Origin: Idiomarina baltica OS145
GTDB taxonomy: Bacteria > Pseudomonadota > Gammaproteobacteria > Enterobacterales > Alteromonadaceae
Reading direction: 5' to 3'
Assembly: GCF_000152885.1 (NCBI RefSeq)
Contig: NZ_CH672405.1
Location: forward strand, 162,658 to 226,657
Length of the DNA: 64,000 nt
In this document: positions 1 through 8,293 of the stretch, in pieces
Position numbering within the stretch: the first letter of the stretch is position 1
Layout: every line of letters begins with the position of its first letter
Translations under genes and position numbers: made by a program
Notes under the pieces: model-generated
Database searches by the model: none
Told to the model about the DNA's origin: nothing
What the model saw: the letters and a program-made list of their open reading frames with translations, nothing else

Positions 1-1
1 C

Positions 2-127
2 ACCGAGCGTTTTAGTAATTCGCAGGTTAAAGTTGTTGAAAACACAGGCCATTGGTTACATGCCGAAAAACCGCGCATTTTCAATCGTCTTGTAAAGGAT
101 TTTCTAGCGAGCCACGGTCGTCTTTAA
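2..127 (+). CDS. ybfF: YbfF-type alpha/beta hydrolase (esterase), C-terminal end only
   Basis: Only the last 41 codons are in the window; the gene begins upstream. The reading frame ends in TAA and contains the motif GHWLHAEKP, which is the catalytic-histidine loop of the YbfF subgroup of alpha/beta hydrolases (small esterases acting on short acyl-CoA or ester substrates). The nucleophile serine and aspartate lie outside the window. The call is supported by context: in E. coli and relatives ybfF sits near ybfE, fldA and fur, which follow here in that order. The exact substrate is not known from this fragment. Confidence 0.8.
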   Translation, partial: TERFSNSQVKVVENTGHWLHAEKPRIFNRLVKDFLASHGRL

Positions 128-186
128 CAGTCTACTGTGCTATTATAAGAGGCGTTTCTGTCGGCCTATAGGGTGGTATCTTAAGG

Positions 187-402
187 ATGTTGGCTGAATA
201 TTATGAGCAAATAGAAGTACTCGTTACTAATATTACGCTAGGTATACTTTTCTTACTAATAGGCTTAGCTATTCGAGATGTGCTTAATCGCTCATCGGTC
301 CCCAAATTCGGACGCATTATCGTATGGATGGTGTTGTTTCTTGGCTGCTTTGGTTTTATTGCTAAAGGCATTATCCAAGTGATTTGGGAGGTCGGTGTCT
401 AA
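187..402 (+). CDS. DUF2788 small inner-membrane protein
   Basis: A 71-residue protein with two hydrophobic segments (about residues 13-29 and 43-65) separated by a short basic loop containing RDVLNRSSVPKFGR. Length, topology and position between ybfF and ybfE match the DUF2788 family of marine gammaproteobacteria, whose function is unknown. A TAAGG lies immediately before the ATG and an AGGGTGG about 10 nt upstream, so the latter is the more useful ribosome-binding site. The end of the gene overlaps a possible GTG start of the next gene, which points to cotranscription. Confidence 0.75.
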   Translation: MLAEYYEQIEVLVTNITLGILFLLIGLAIRDVLNRSSVPKFGRIIVWMVLFLGCFGFIAKGIIQVIWEVGV

Positions 403-418
403 AATCGACCGAAAACAC

Positions 419-742
419 ATGGCAAAAGAAAACACGGATAAAGTAACGATCGATTTGTTCCTTGATCAACCGCGTAAAGGTCGACCTCGAACAAATCCAT
501 TACCACGTAATGAGCAGTTAAAAATTAATAAGCGTCGGCAACTGCAACGAGACCGACGTCAAGGTAGAAAGCGAATAGAATTGAAAGTCGACCAGTCAGT
601 GCATGAGCATTTGAACGAAGTCGCATCATCCTCGGGCTGCACCCGCAGCGATTTAGTCGAAGCGATGATTAAAATCTCGCTGGCAAACCAAGAACAAGTG
701 CTGCCAGCTGTCGTTAATTTAGTAAAATCAGGTGAAAGTTGA
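419..742 (+). CDS. ybfE: YbfE family protein (ribbon-helix-helix-like)
   Basis: A small basic protein. From the ATG at 419 it reads MAKENTDKVTIDLF, which lines up with the E. coli YbfE start, so I prefer it to the upstream GTG at 395 (which has a GGGAG 4 nt before it and would add 8 residues). The N-terminal part is rich in Arg/Lys/Pro with GRPRTNPLPRNEQL and INKRRQLQRDRRQGRKR; the C-terminal third has the pattern of a ribbon-helix-helix DNA-binding fold (a beta strand IELKVDQSV followed by two helices). E. coli ybfE is in the LexA regulon, but I saw no clear LexA box here. The gene ends 3 nt before fldA, as in enteric bacteria. Confidence 0.8.
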   Translation: MAKENTDKVTIDLFLDQPRKGRPRTNPLPRNEQLKINKRRQLQRDRRQGRKRIELKVDQSVHEHLNEVASSSGCTRSDLVEAMIKISLANQEQVLPAVVNLVKSGES

Positions 743-745
743 TTT

Positions 746-1273
746 ATGGCAACTGTTGGAATTTTCTTTGGAAGTGATACGGGTAATACCGAAGCGGTCG
801 CCCACATGATTGAAAAAGAACTCGGCAAAAAGCTTGTTGAGGTCAAAGATATTGCAAAATCGAGTAAGGAAGATATTGCGAGCTACGATCTTCTTTTATT
901 TGGTATTCCCACTTGGTATTACGGGGAAGCGCAGTGTGACTGGGATGACTTCTTCCCTGAGTTAGAAGAAATTGATTTTACTGACAAACTCGTCGCCATC
1001 TTCGGCTGCGGAGACCAAGAGGACTACGCCGAGTACTTCTTAGACGCAATGGGTATGGTGCGCGATATCGTTGAAGCAAGAGGAGCAATCATTGTTGGTC
1101 ATTGGCCAACCGAGAGCTATCACTTTGAGGCTTCAAAAGGGTTGGTCGATGAAAATCATTTTGTGGGTTTAGGTATCGATGAAGATCGTCAGCCAGAACT
1201 GACAAAAGACCGTGTTACCCAATGGTGTAAACAGGTTTATGAAGAGATGTGTCTCGCAGAGCTAGCCAACTAG
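746..1273 (+). CDS. fldA: Flavodoxin 1 (long-chain)
   Basis: FMN-binding electron carrier of 175 residues, the usual size of long-chain flavodoxins. It donates electrons to radical SAM enzymes and others in place of ferredoxin, and is essential in E. coli. The phosphate-binding loop is near the N terminus (FFGSDTGNTEAVA), the 50s loop has IPTWYYGEAQCDWDD, with a Trp and Tyr typical for FMN stacking, and the 90s loop has FGCGDQEDYAEYF. It lies between ybfE and fur, as in E. coli. The ribosome-binding site (AGGTGAAAG) lies inside the end of ybfE. The window also holds a KamA-like radical SAM protein that could use this reductant. Confidence 0.95.
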   Translation: MATVGIFFGSDTGNTEAVAHMIEKELGKKLVEVKDIAKSSKEDIASYDLLLFGIPTWYYGEAQCDWDDFFPELEEIDFTDKLVAIFGCGDQEDYAEYFLDAMGMVRDIVEARGAIIVGHWPTESYHFEASKGLVDENHFVGLGIDEDRQPELTKDRVTQWCKQVYEEMCLAELAN

Positions 1274-1334
1274 GATGGTTTTGCGCTATTTTGAGCAAAG
1301 CTATTGAACAACTAAACAAAAAGCGAAGAGCACC

Positions 1335-1778
1335 ATGGCGACAAATGATGAACAATTGAAAAAAGCTGGTCTTAAAGTAACGTCCCCACGCGTAAAAATT
1401 TTGGAGATCCTTAAGCAACCAGATAATCAGCATATCAGTGCCGAAGACGTCTACAAGATTTTGCTTGAGCAAAAGGATGAAATTGGCCTCGCCACGGTTT
1501 ACCGCGTGTTAAACCAGTTCGATGATGCAGGTATTATTACCCGTCACCATTTTGAAGGCGGTCGTTCGGTCTTTGAACTCAGTGCGAAAGAACACCACGA
1601 TCATTTGGTGTGCTTAACCTGCGGTCACGTGTTTGAGTTCGAAGATGATGTTATCGAAGAACGTCAGGTACGTATTGCCGAGCAAAATAAAATCAAACTA
1701 ACTAATCATAGCTTATATCTTTATGGCGAGTGTCAACGAGGTGAAGGTTGCGAATATAAAGCAGCTGAGGAAGCCTAA
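1335..1778 (+). CDS. fur: Ferric uptake regulator Fur
   Basis: Iron-responsive repressor of 147 residues, normal for Fur. Domains: N-terminal winged helix with LKKAGLKVTSPRVKIL and the recognition helix region EIGLATVYRVLNQFDDAG; C-terminal metal-binding and dimer domain with HHDHLVCLTCGHVFEFED and the C-terminal pair CQRGEGC. The metal-binding His, Glu and Cys residues are all present. It follows fldA with a 61-nt gap that has no recognisable Fur box, and is followed after 2 nt by a reductase gene. Fur is usually autoregulated; a promoter could lie in the gap or the gene may be read from fldA. Confidence 0.97.
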   Translation: MATNDEQLKKAGLKVTSPRVKILEILKQPDNQHISAEDVYKILLEQKDEIGLATVYRVLNQFDDAGIITRHHFEGGRSVFELSAKEHHDHLVCLTCGHVFEFEDDVIEERQVRIAEQNKIKLTNHSLYLYGECQRGEGCEYKAAEEA

Positions 1779-1780
1779 CG

Positions 1781-2824
1781 ATGGCACTGCGTTGGCTTAT
1801 CTATGGTGCAAATGGATACTCAGGTAAACTCATTGCTCATAAAGCCGTCGCACGAGGTTATCACCCTGTACTTGCAGGACGTAACGCAACCGAAATCGAA
1901 CACTTCGCTGGGGCGCTTCAGCTCCAGCACCGTGTTTTCAGCCTTTCAGATCCGTCACAGGTCAAACAGCAACTGATTGACATCGATCTGGTTATCAATT
2001 GTGCAGGTCCTTTCAGCAAAACGGCCGCCCCGCTCATTCAAGCCTGTATTAGCACCGCTACGCATTATCTTGATATTACTGGCGAGATTGACGTGTTTGA
2101 ATATGCACACTCGCAGTCTGAGGCTGCTAAAAAAGCAGGTATCGTGCTCTGCCCAGGTGTGGGCTTCGATGTCATTCCTACGGATTGCTTGGCTGCACGT
2201 CTGTATGCACAAATGCCTGACGCAACACATCTCGCGTTGGGATTTGATTCGGCCTCAAGAATGAGCCGCGGCACAGCTAAAACAAGTATTGAGCGTTTAG
2301 GACATGGAGGCGCAGCACGCATCGACGGTATTGTCAGCTCAGTGCCATTGGCATGGAAAGAGCGCCGCATTGACTTTGGTAACGGTGTTAAGTCGGCGAT
2401 GACCATTCCATGGGGCGATGTGGCGACTGCATTTTACACCACATCGATACCCAACATTGAAGTTTATATTCCAGCCCCACCTAAGTTAATTAAACGACTT
2501 CGTAGAGTGAACTGGTTACGATGGTTGTTTAAGTCACGCTGGGTACAGAACCAACTGAAAGCAAAAGTCGATCAGCGCAGTAGCGCGGGTCCAGATGAAG
2601 ACGCACGTAAAGCCAACCCGACCTATATTTGGGGAGAGGTCAAAAATAAACGTGGAGACACGAAATCTATGCGCTTCAAAATAAAAAATGGCTATACCGT
2701 CACAGCAGAAGGAGCCGTTGAAGTCGCACTTTATATTTTACAACATGAAGCTTTGCCAGGTGGCTATTACACGCCATCCCGACTATGTGGCGCTAAACTA
2801 CTTGATCAGTTCATTGAACATTAA
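1781..2824 (+). CDS. Saccharopine dehydrogenase-like NAD(P)-binding reductase (trans-acting enoyl reductase type)
   Basis: A 347-residue protein with an N-terminal Rossmann fold: YGANGYSGKLIA is the nucleotide-binding loop and VLAGRN follows the second strand. INCAGPFS and HYLDITGEIDVFE are typical of the saccharopine dehydrogenase-like family that includes mycobacterial trans-acting enoyl reductases and eukaryotic SCCPDH. True lysine-biosynthetic saccharopine dehydrogenases are not expected in this lineage, so the substrate is unknown; a lipid-related reduction is the usual guess. The start lies 2 nt after the fur stop, and its ribosome-binding site (GAGGAAG) sits inside the end of fur, so it is probably cotranscribed with fur. 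A hairpin follows directly. Confidence 0.8.
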   Translation: MALRWLIYGANGYSGKLIAHKAVARGYHPVLAGRNATEIEHFAGALQLQHRVFSLSDPSQVKQQLIDIDLVINCAGPFSKTAAPLIQACISTATHYLDITGEIDVFEYAHSQSEAAKKAGIVLCPGVGFDVIPTDCLAARLYAQMPDATHLALGFDSASRMSRGTAKTSIERLGHGGAARIDGIVSSVPLAWKERRIDFGNGVKSAMTIPWGDVATAFYTTSIPNIEVYIPAPPKLIKRLRRVNWLRWLFKSRWVQNQLKAKVDQRSSAGPDEDARKANPTYIWGEVKNKRGDTKSMRFKIKNGYTVTAEGAVEVALYILQHEALPGGYYTPSRLCGAKLLDQFIEH

Positions 2825-2851
2825 AAAACCGGCTGATGAGCCGGTTTTTTT
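2825..2851. terminator. Bidirectional rho-independent terminator
   Basis: The inverted repeat AACCGGC-tgatga-GCCGGTT is flanked by A-runs on the left and T-runs on the right, so it can end transcription from the reductase gene on the plus strand and from glnS on the minus strand. The two genes converge here. Confidence 0.85.
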
Positions 2852-2860
2852 GATAAGCAC

Positions 2861-4543
2861 TTATGCAGCATCGCCCTGCTGTTCGATTTTAGCCCAGCTA
2901 TCACGTAGACCCACGGTTTGGTTAAAGATAAGGCGCTGTTCTTTCTCAGCGTCACTATCCAACACATAATAACCTAAACGTTCAAACTGGTACGGTTGCT
3001 CAACTTTCGCCTCGGCTAAGTTGGCTTCAACAAAGCCGTGCTTAACCACGAGTGAGTCAGGGTTTAGCGCAGCGAATAAGTCATCTTCCGCAGCAGGATT
3101 CGGCACACGGAACAGACGGTCATAGATACGAAACTCAGCTTCTTTCGCTGTATCTGCCGAAACCCAATGGATAACGCCTTTCACTTTACGACCATCGGCT
3201 GGATCTTTGCCCAAAGTATCAGGGTCATAGGTACAGTATACGGTCGTTACTTGCCCGTCACTATCAACATCACAGCGTTCAGCCTTAACCACATAGCCAT
3301 TTCTGAGACGAACTTCTTTGTCTAACACCAGTCGCTTAAACTTCTTGTTAGCCGATTCACGGAAGTCTTCACGTTCAATGTAGACTTCACGAGAGAAAGT
3401 CACTTGGCGGCACCCCATATCCGGGTTATTCGGATGATTAGGCGCATCAAGTAGCTCCTGCTGACCCTCTGGATAGTTTTCGATAACCAGTTTAATCGGA
3501 TCCATTACCGCCATCGCACGCGGCGCATTCTCGTTTAAGTCATCACGGATACAGGCTTCAAGCATACCCATTTCAACTTGGTTATCCATTTTGGTGACAC
3601 CAATACGACGACAGAACTCACGGATAGACGATGGCGTGTAGCCACGACGACGCAAACCCGCAATACTCGATACACGAGGGTCATCCCAACCCGACACTTT
3701 GCCTTCCTCAACCAAGTTATTGATGATGCGTTTACTCATCACGGTATATTGCAAGTTCAAGCGCGAGAATTCGATTTGCTGAGGATGACAGTCGATACTG
3801 ATATTATCCAAAACCCAGTCGTACAAACGGCGATTATCTTGAAACTCCAAAGTACACAATGAATGCGTAATGCCCTCTAACGCATCAGAAATACAATGTG
3901 TGAAGTCATACATTGGATACACACACCACTTGTCACCGGTTTGGTGGTGATGCACGTGTCGCACGCGATAGATAACTGGATCACGCATGCACATGAACGG
4001 TGATGCCATATCAATTTTAGCTCTCAAGCAACACTCGCCATCTTTATATTCGCCCGCAGTCATGCGCTTGAACAGATCAAGGTTTTCCTCGACCGACGTG
4101 TCCCGGTAAGGGCTGTTGGTGCCCGGCTCTTTCAGCGTGCCGCGCATTTCACGCATGGTCTCTTGGTCAGAGAAATCCACGTACGCGAGTCCCTTTTCAA
4201 TGAGCTCCATCGCAAACCCGTGTAACTCATCAAAGTACCCCGATGAATAACGAGGCTTACCTTCCCACTGATAACCTAACCAAGCAACATCGCGTTTGAT
4301 CGACTCGACGTAATCAACTTTTTCTTTTAATGGGTTGGTATCATCAAATCGCAGGTTACAGGTACCCTGGTAATCTTCGGCAATACCAAAGTTCAACACG
4401 ATTGATTTAGCATGACCAATGTGCAAAAAACCATTCGGTTCCGGTGGGAACCGAGTATGTACTGACGTATGCTTTCCTTCTGCCAAATCTTTATCAATAA
4501 TTTGGCGAATAAAATTACTTGGACGATGCTCAGTTTCTGACAT
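2861..4543 (-). CDS. glnS: Glutaminyl-tRNA synthetase
   Basis: Class I aminoacyl-tRNA synthetase that charges tRNA-Gln directly. The start at 4543 gives [16 protein letters not shown], which aligns with E. coli GlnS; an upstream in-frame start at 4576 would add 11 residues not seen in homologues. GGAG lies 11 nt before the chosen ATG. The HIGH motif (HIGHAKS) and the KMSKS-equivalent (MSKR) are present, as are the tRNA-contact blocks [14 protein letters not shown] and [22 protein letters not shown] (shown here in parts of at most 20). The C-terminal beta-barrel anticodon-binding region is complete. It lies downstream of the pxpABC genes with a 58-nt gap. Confidence 0.96.
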   Translation of the reverse strand: MSETEHRPSNFIRQIIDKDLAEGKHTSVHTRFPPEPNGFLHIGHAKSIVLNFGIAEDYQGTCNLRFDDTNPLKEKVDYVESIKRDVAWLGYQWEGKPRYSSGYFDELHGFAMELIEKGLAYVDFSDQETMREMRGTLKEPGTNSPYRDTSVEENLDLFKRMTAGEYKDGECCLRAKIDMASPFMCMRDPVIYRVRHVHHHQTGDKWCVYPMYDFTHCISDALEGITHSLCTLEFQDNRRLYDWVLDNISIDCHPQQIEFSRLNLQYTVMSKRIINNLVEEGKVSGWDDPRVSSIAGLRRRGYTPSSIREFCRRIGVTKMDNQVEMGMLEACIRDDLNENAPRAMAVMDPIKLVIENYPEGQQELLDAPNHPNNPDMGCRQVTFSREVYIEREDFRESANKKFKRLVLDKEVRLRNGYVVKAERCDVDSDGQVTTVYCTYDPDTLGKDPADGRKVKGVIHWVSADTAKEAEFRIYDRLFRVPNPAAEDDLFAALNPDSLVVKHGFVEANLAEAKVEQPYQFERLGYYVLDSDAEKEQRLIFNQTVGLRDSWAKIEQQGDAA

Positions 4544-4601
4544 GCGTGTATGTTCTCCAACAACTTTTGAGCTCAAAAAAGGATATTACTTATGATCGCA
4601 A

Positions 4602-5543
4602 TTAATGATCCGTCTGGCAAGCAGGTGTGATGCCAAAAAAGTCATAATAGTTCTTTAATTGCTGTTGTACTTTAGCAACTTCAACTCGAGTAAACTGCAC
4701 GGTTTGACCCGGTCGACATTGTGCCAAACGTGACAGATCCAGTGGACTTATATTACCAAGCTTAGGGTACCCCCCCAACGTTTGGCGATCGTTCATCATA
4801 ATAATAGGTTGGCCGTTCGGTGGCACCTGCACTGAGCCAATATTGATTCCCTCTGACACTAAACCTTTGCCCGCATACTCAATGGCAGGCCCTTCGAGTC
4901 GAATGCCCATCCGATCGCTTTGCTGGCTAATTTTATACTCGTGGAAACTCAACTTTTCGCGCTCAGCCATGGCAAACTGGTCGTACTGAAACCCGGGTAT
5001 CAGACCTAAGACCGGTGGCTTACTGTAATCAGGACGGTAACGCCATGGAATACGTTGCGTTAACTCACAGGTTGAAGACTCAATAGCCAATGTATCGCCT
5101 TTTTGCAGCGCACTACCATCACCGCGGTGACCGCCTAATTGCTCACGCTTAACCGTCGCGCAACTACCCCATTGCGGCTTGACCTGTATTCCACCTGCAA
5201 CAGCTAAATAGGCCCGTAATCCGCTACGTGCAGGCCCAATACTCAGCACCTGCCCAGCTTCAACCTGAAACGTTTCCCAAATACTGCGCTCTTCGTCATC
5301 CAGTTTTAAGCTGACATCTGCACCGCAGACGGCGACTGCAGCAGCGGTGGAAAACTTAAACTTTGAGCCCCCCAATACAATTTCAATCTGAGCGGCACCC
5401 GGCTCATTTTTTAGCAGATAGTTGCCCCATAAAAAGGCATTCTCATCAATAGGTCCGCCGCGCGTTAAGCCTTTTTTTAAGTAGCCTAAGCGACCAAAAT
5501 CCTGAATAGTGGCGTACATGCCGGGTTCAATCACTTCAATCAT
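4602..5543 (-). CDS. pxpC: 5-oxoprolinase subunit PxpC (AHS2, biotin-dependent carboxyltransferase-like domain)
   Basis: Third subunit of the ATP-dependent 5-oxoprolinase PxpABC, which opens pyroglutamate to glutamate. The protein is 313 residues with the N-terminal signature MIEVIEPGMYATIQDFGRLG and GLTRGGPIDENAF, characteristic of the AHS2/KipA-like domain. Typical inner blocks are GGSKF near residue 58 and RMGIRLEGP with SEGINIGSVQVPPNGQP in the second half. Its ATG overlaps the pxpB stop by 4 nt (ATGA), so the two are translationally coupled. Older names for the family are KipA or allophanate hydrolase subunit 2; the three-gene context favours oxoprolinase. Confidence 0.93.
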   Translation of the reverse strand: MIEVIEPGMYATIQDFGRLGYLKKGLTRGGPIDENAFLWGNYLLKNEPGAAQIEIVLGGSKFKFSTAAAVAVCGADVSLKLDDEERSIWETFQVEAGQVLSIGPARSGLRAYLAVAGGIQVKPQWGSCATVKREQLGGHRGDGSALQKGDTLAIESSTCELTQRIPWRYRPDYSKPPVLGLIPGFQYDQFAMAEREKLSFHEYKISQQSDRMGIRLEGPAIEYAGKGLVSEGINIGSVQVPPNGQPIIMMNDRQTLGGYPKLGNISPLDLSRLAQCRPGQTVQFTRVEVAKVQQQLKNYYDFFGITPACQTDH

Positions 5544-6241
5544 TCGAATGCCTCCACTGAGCCGCCAGCCGCGATAAACTCATCCTTTGAAATCGCCTTA
5601 AATCGCACCGTATCACCCGAGTTAAGTTGATTCAGAATGCCTTTCTGAGGTTCATATAATGGAAAGGTCGTGCGGCCAATGATGTTCCAGCCGCCAGGCG
5701 ATGCTAAGGGATAAATCGCTGTTTGCCGTTCAGCAATGGCAACACTCCCCGCTGGGATTCGTGTTCTAGGTGAATCCAACCGAGGTGCCTGTAAATCTTC
5801 GGCGACTTCGCCCATGTAAGCAAAACCCGGTGCAAACCCCAACGCATATACTCGATAGCTATCACGGCAATGGCGCTCTATAACCTCCTCGGCACTGCAT
5901 CCGTGGAGCTCCGCAATACGTGCTAAATCAGGTCCGACCGTCTCATCGTAATAAACAGGAATGACGTGTGTTTGACCCTGTTCAGCGTTGACCTGTTGGA
6001 GTTCGGGCAAGGATTCAATGATAGCTTTGATCGAGGCACGTATATCGGTATCTGAATGTCGGGTAATATCGTAATAAACCATGAGCGATGAGTATGCCGG
6101 TACGGTTTCGAGTATCGCTAAATCGCTGCTGGCTATCGCTGAATCAAGTTGCAGTACGCGTTGGTTCGCCTCGATGCTGATCACATCTGCAAAATAGACG
6201 ATCACCGCATCAGCACCCGCATTGACTATGGAAGGTTTCAC
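5540..6241 (-). CDS. pxpB: 5-oxoprolinase subunit PxpB (AHS1 domain)
   Basis: Second subunit of the PxpABC 5-oxoprolinase. 233 residues with the AHS1/KipI-fold; signature blocks include IPVYYDE, GPDLARIAELHG, FAPGFAYMGE and PAGSVAIAERQTAIYP near residue 170, then GGWNIIGRT. Translation starts at GTG, with a strong AGAGGGA ribosome-binding site 8 nt upstream. In PxpABC, PxpB and PxpC form a complex that acts with PxpA; the family members first named KipI inhibit the KinA kinase in Bacillus, but such a partner is not expected here. It overlaps pxpC by 4 nt and follows pxpA after 20 nt. Confidence 0.93.
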   Translation of the reverse strand: MKPSIVNAGADAVIVYFADVISIEANQRVLQLDSAIASSDLAILETVPAYSSLMVYYDITRHSDTDIRASIKAIIESLPELQQVNAEQGQTHVIPVYYDETVGPDLARIAELHGCSAEEVIERHCRDSYRVYALGFAPGFAYMGEVAEDLQAPRLDSPRTRIPAGSVAIAERQTAIYPLASPGGWNIIGRTTFPLYEPQKGILNQLNSGDTVRFKAISKDEFIAAGGSVEAFE

Positions 6242-6261
6242 GCTCAGTTTCCCTCTTGTTG

Positions 6262-7038
6262 TTATTCGGGTATCGAGTGGAGTAACTCACGTATTTTCGA
6301 CACGGTTTCGACCGCGGATGGGTTGTCGCCGTGAACGCACAGTGAGTCGATACTAATCATTCGCTCGTTACCATCTTTGTCAATAATAGGCTCGCGTCGA
6401 GCAAACCGGTTCGCTTGTTCAAGTACATCGGCTTCCTCGGTCAGCACCGAGCCGCTTTGCTTTCGTGATACAAGCCGACCTTTGTGGTTATAGCGACGGT
6501 CTGCAAAGCCCTCAAACCATAAGTAAACGTCATAGTTAGATGCTAATGCCTGCCACTCAGAGTTTTGCGGCGTTGCCATAACCATCAATGGTAACGGTTG
6601 ACGTTGTTGGGTTTGCAAGTAACTAACTGCCTTACATACCGCTTTAAATATTTCACTGTCCCGTAGCATATCATTATAAAGTGCGCCATGTGGTTTAACG
6701 TAAGCAACCGATTCGCCGTAACGTGCGGCGATACCATTAAGTGCACCGACTTGATACATGATGAGAGCAATAATTTCTTGCTCTGAGCAGTCCATATGCC
6801 GCCGCCCAAAACCAACAAGATCTGGATAGCTCGGGTGAGCCCCAATCTTGACTTGGTGTTGTGCTGCCAGTGCCACCGTCTGAGTCATCGTCAGTGGGTC
6901 GGATGCGTGAAAGCCACATGCAATATTAGCGCAGTCGATGTGCGGCATGATAAGTTCATCCTCGCCCATCTTATAAGCGCCAAAGCTCTCACCGATATCA
7001 CAGTTGAGTGTAATTTTTCTAATCGTATGCGTATTCAT
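6262..7038 (-). CDS. pxpA: 5-oxoprolinase subunit PxpA (LamB/YcsF family)
   Basis: First subunit of the 5-oxoprolinase, LamB/YcsF family. From the ATG at 7038 the protein is 258 residues and reads MNTHTIRKITLNCDIGESFG, the family N terminus; the upstream in-frame ATG at 7092 would run into the neighbouring membrane-protein gene. Family blocks seen: HIDCANIACGFHASDP, KIGAHPSYPDLVGFGRR, YVKPHGALYNDM and CVHGDNPSAV. Conserved Asp, His and Glu residues of these blocks make up the presumed active site. A TATACT element is visible just upstream of the ATG but no matching -35, so the promoter is uncertain. First gene of pxpA-pxpB-pxpC. Confidence 0.94.
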   Translation of the reverse strand: MNTHTIRKITLNCDIGESFGAYKMGEDELIMPHIDCANIACGFHASDPLTMTQTVALAAQHQVKIGAHPSYPDLVGFGRRHMDCSEQEIIALIMYQVGALNGIAARYGESVAYVKPHGALYNDMLRDSEIFKAVCKAVSYLQTQQRQPLPLMVMATPQNSEWQALASNYDVYLWFEGFADRRYNHKGRLVSRKQSGSVLTEEADVLEQANRFARREPIIDKDGNERMISIDSLCVHGDNPSAVETVSKIRELLHSIPE

Positions 7039-7051
7039 ACGACAAAGTATA

Positions 7052-7456
7052 TCATGATTTGGTTTTGTCTTGTTTACGTGCGGTAATGTCACCTGTTAAT
7101 CGAGTGTAGCTCACTGCAAACAAATACAACCCGACACCGATACTGGCAATTTGCAGGGCAGGTAAAGCCAGCACGACTAGCTGGTGTTTAGCGAAAATAG
7201 CGACAGCACCCACGAGCCCCATCGTCGTTAAGCCGCTTGCTATCAAAGTAATCGGAGGCAGCCAACTCAATAGCTTTTGAATACGCAACAATGCGAGTAA
7301 ACCACCCAAAATAATGCCCCATGCAATCGGCACTCCCAATTGATACCAACTCAATTGATAGTCAGCAATTGCAGCGACTAATTGGTCTTGTGAAGCGGTA
7401 TAAAAAAATAGACCCACCGCGCCCGCTAAAATGACAATTCGCTTAAAAAGATTCAT
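7052..7456 (-). CDS. Unknown membrane protein, four hydrophobic segments
   Basis: From the ATG at 7456 (AAGGAAA ribosome-binding site 9 nt upstream) the product is 134 residues: a basic MNLFKR start, then four hydrophobic stretches separated by short loops, ending in a charged tail TARKQDKTKS. The longer frame starting at 7540 would overlap the upstream gene and has no ribosome-binding site, so I rejected it. I do not recognise the family. It lies 11 nt downstream of another small membrane-protein gene and 13 nt before pxpA, so all could share a transcript, but no functional link to oxoproline use can be read from the sequence. Confidence 0.6.
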   Translation of the reverse strand: MNLFKRIVILAGAVGLFFYTASQDQLVAAIADYQLSWYQLGVPIAWGIILGGLLALLRIQKLLSWLPPITLIASGLTTMGLVGAVAIFAKHQLVVLALPALQIASIGVGLYLFAVSYTRLTGDITARKQDKTKS

Positions 7457-7467
7457 GCCTGCTTTCC

Positions 7468-7728
7468 TTACAGCGCTAAGCTCACACAATAAATAATAAT
7501 GCCTATCACGGGCACCCAAACAATTGGAGACTGATACCACTTGAGCGGCTGTTTACTTTGTTCATTCAGCTTATTCAACGTGGGCAACCGATACAGCCAA
7601 ATTAAAGCCACCAGCATTAAGCCTGCGCCCGTTAGCCGAATGGTAGTATCAAACTCGCTTACGACTCCGAGTACAGCTAAAAGTAAACCTACAATCAGCA
7701 GTACTATTGCAGTAACACGTTGCCACAT
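7468..7728 (-). CDS. Unknown small membrane protein, three hydrophobic segments
   Basis: 86 residues: two adjacent transmembrane segments at about 5-24 and 28-45, a basic cytoplasmic loop (RLPTLNKLNEQSKQPLKW), and a third segment at about 68-86 that runs to the C terminus. GAGGTG lies 6 nt before the ATG, which supports real translation. The stop codon overlaps the ribosome-binding region of the downstream membrane-protein gene, suggesting translational coupling. No family is recognised. Confidence 0.6.
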   Translation of the reverse strand: MWQRVTAIVLLIVGLLLAVLGVVSEFDTTIRLTGAGLMLVALIWLYRLPTLNKLNEQSKQPLKWYQSPIVWVPVIGIIIYCVSLAL

Positions 7729-7840
7729 TTATTCACCTCGTTATTATTATGCTTTGGTCGAATACCACCATAACGCTTTTTTAACAGACAAAAAAGAATA
7801 TGTTACCTTAGAGCCTACGCTGACAGGGATTGAACAATAC

Positions 7841-8293
7841 ATGCAGATATTTAAACGAATGGCGCTGATCATTGCGGCCGCTGGCGTGACCTTTGGTTTA
7901 ATCGTAATAAGTATCGTCGTATACCAATACACCATCATGGCACCTGACCTACCCCATGCCGGTGACTGTCAGTTACAACAACTCGAACAAACTCAAGATC
8001 GTGCTGCTGAAGTGCACACCTATCAATGTACTCGCGGTTCAGAAACCACTTGGCAGGGTACCGAGATATGGCTCTATGAACCTTTGACTGAAGAGTGGCA
8101 GCGGATGTTAACCGTTGCAGGCGAACCCTGTGTGCGCATTCGCCTCAACGAGCGTCGTCTAACGGTCTCCCATGCGGGCAACAAGCTCGATTTTAACCTC
8201 GCTGAACCGGTCTTTATCTACAAGGATAAAGAAGGCACAAGCCATAGCTTGGCTGTCGCAATCGATAACCAAGCAACGGCATGCGATGATTAA
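7841..8293 (+). CDS. Unknown membrane-anchored exported protein
   Basis: 150 residues from the ATG at 7841, with AGGGA about 12 nt upstream; a longer frame open from TTG at 7541 is antisense to the neighbouring gene and was not used. One hydrophobic segment at about residues 8-29 follows a short basic start (MQIFKRM), so the rest is probably periplasmic. The soluble part has four cysteines (in DCQLQQ, YQCTRG, EPCVRIR and ACDD), spaced as if for two disulphides, and a beta-rich pattern. No family recognised. Its stop directly abuts the stop of the converging short-chain dehydrogenase gene. Confidence 0.6.
   Translation: MQIFKRMALIIAAAGVTFGLIVISIVVYQYTIMAPDLPHAGDCQLQQLEQTQDRAAEVHTYQCTRGSETTWQGTEIWLYEPLTEEWQRMLTVAGEPCVRIRLNERRLTVSHAGNKLDFNLAEPVFIYKDKEGTSHSLAVAIDNQATACDD

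Noticed and set aside
120-186. Possible LexA box before the DUF2788/ybfE genes, as ybfE is LexA-controlled in E. coli
   Set aside because: CTG-n10-CAG is not present; CTGTGCTATTATAAGAG does not match the second half-site.
1274-1334. Fur box in the fldA-fur gap
   Set aside because: No GATAAT-type repeats are seen in the 61-nt gap.
3578-3862. 94-codon frame antisense to glnS
   Set aside because: Shadow of a conserved coding region with no ribosome-binding site or recognisable domain.
7039-7060. TATACT just before pxpA as a promoter for a leaderless transcript
   Set aside because: No acceptable -35 at 16-18 nt, so it may be chance.
7541-7840. N-terminal extension of the exported protein gene starting from TTG
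   Set aside because: The stretch is antisense to a better supported membrane-protein gene and removes the signal/anchor from the N terminus.
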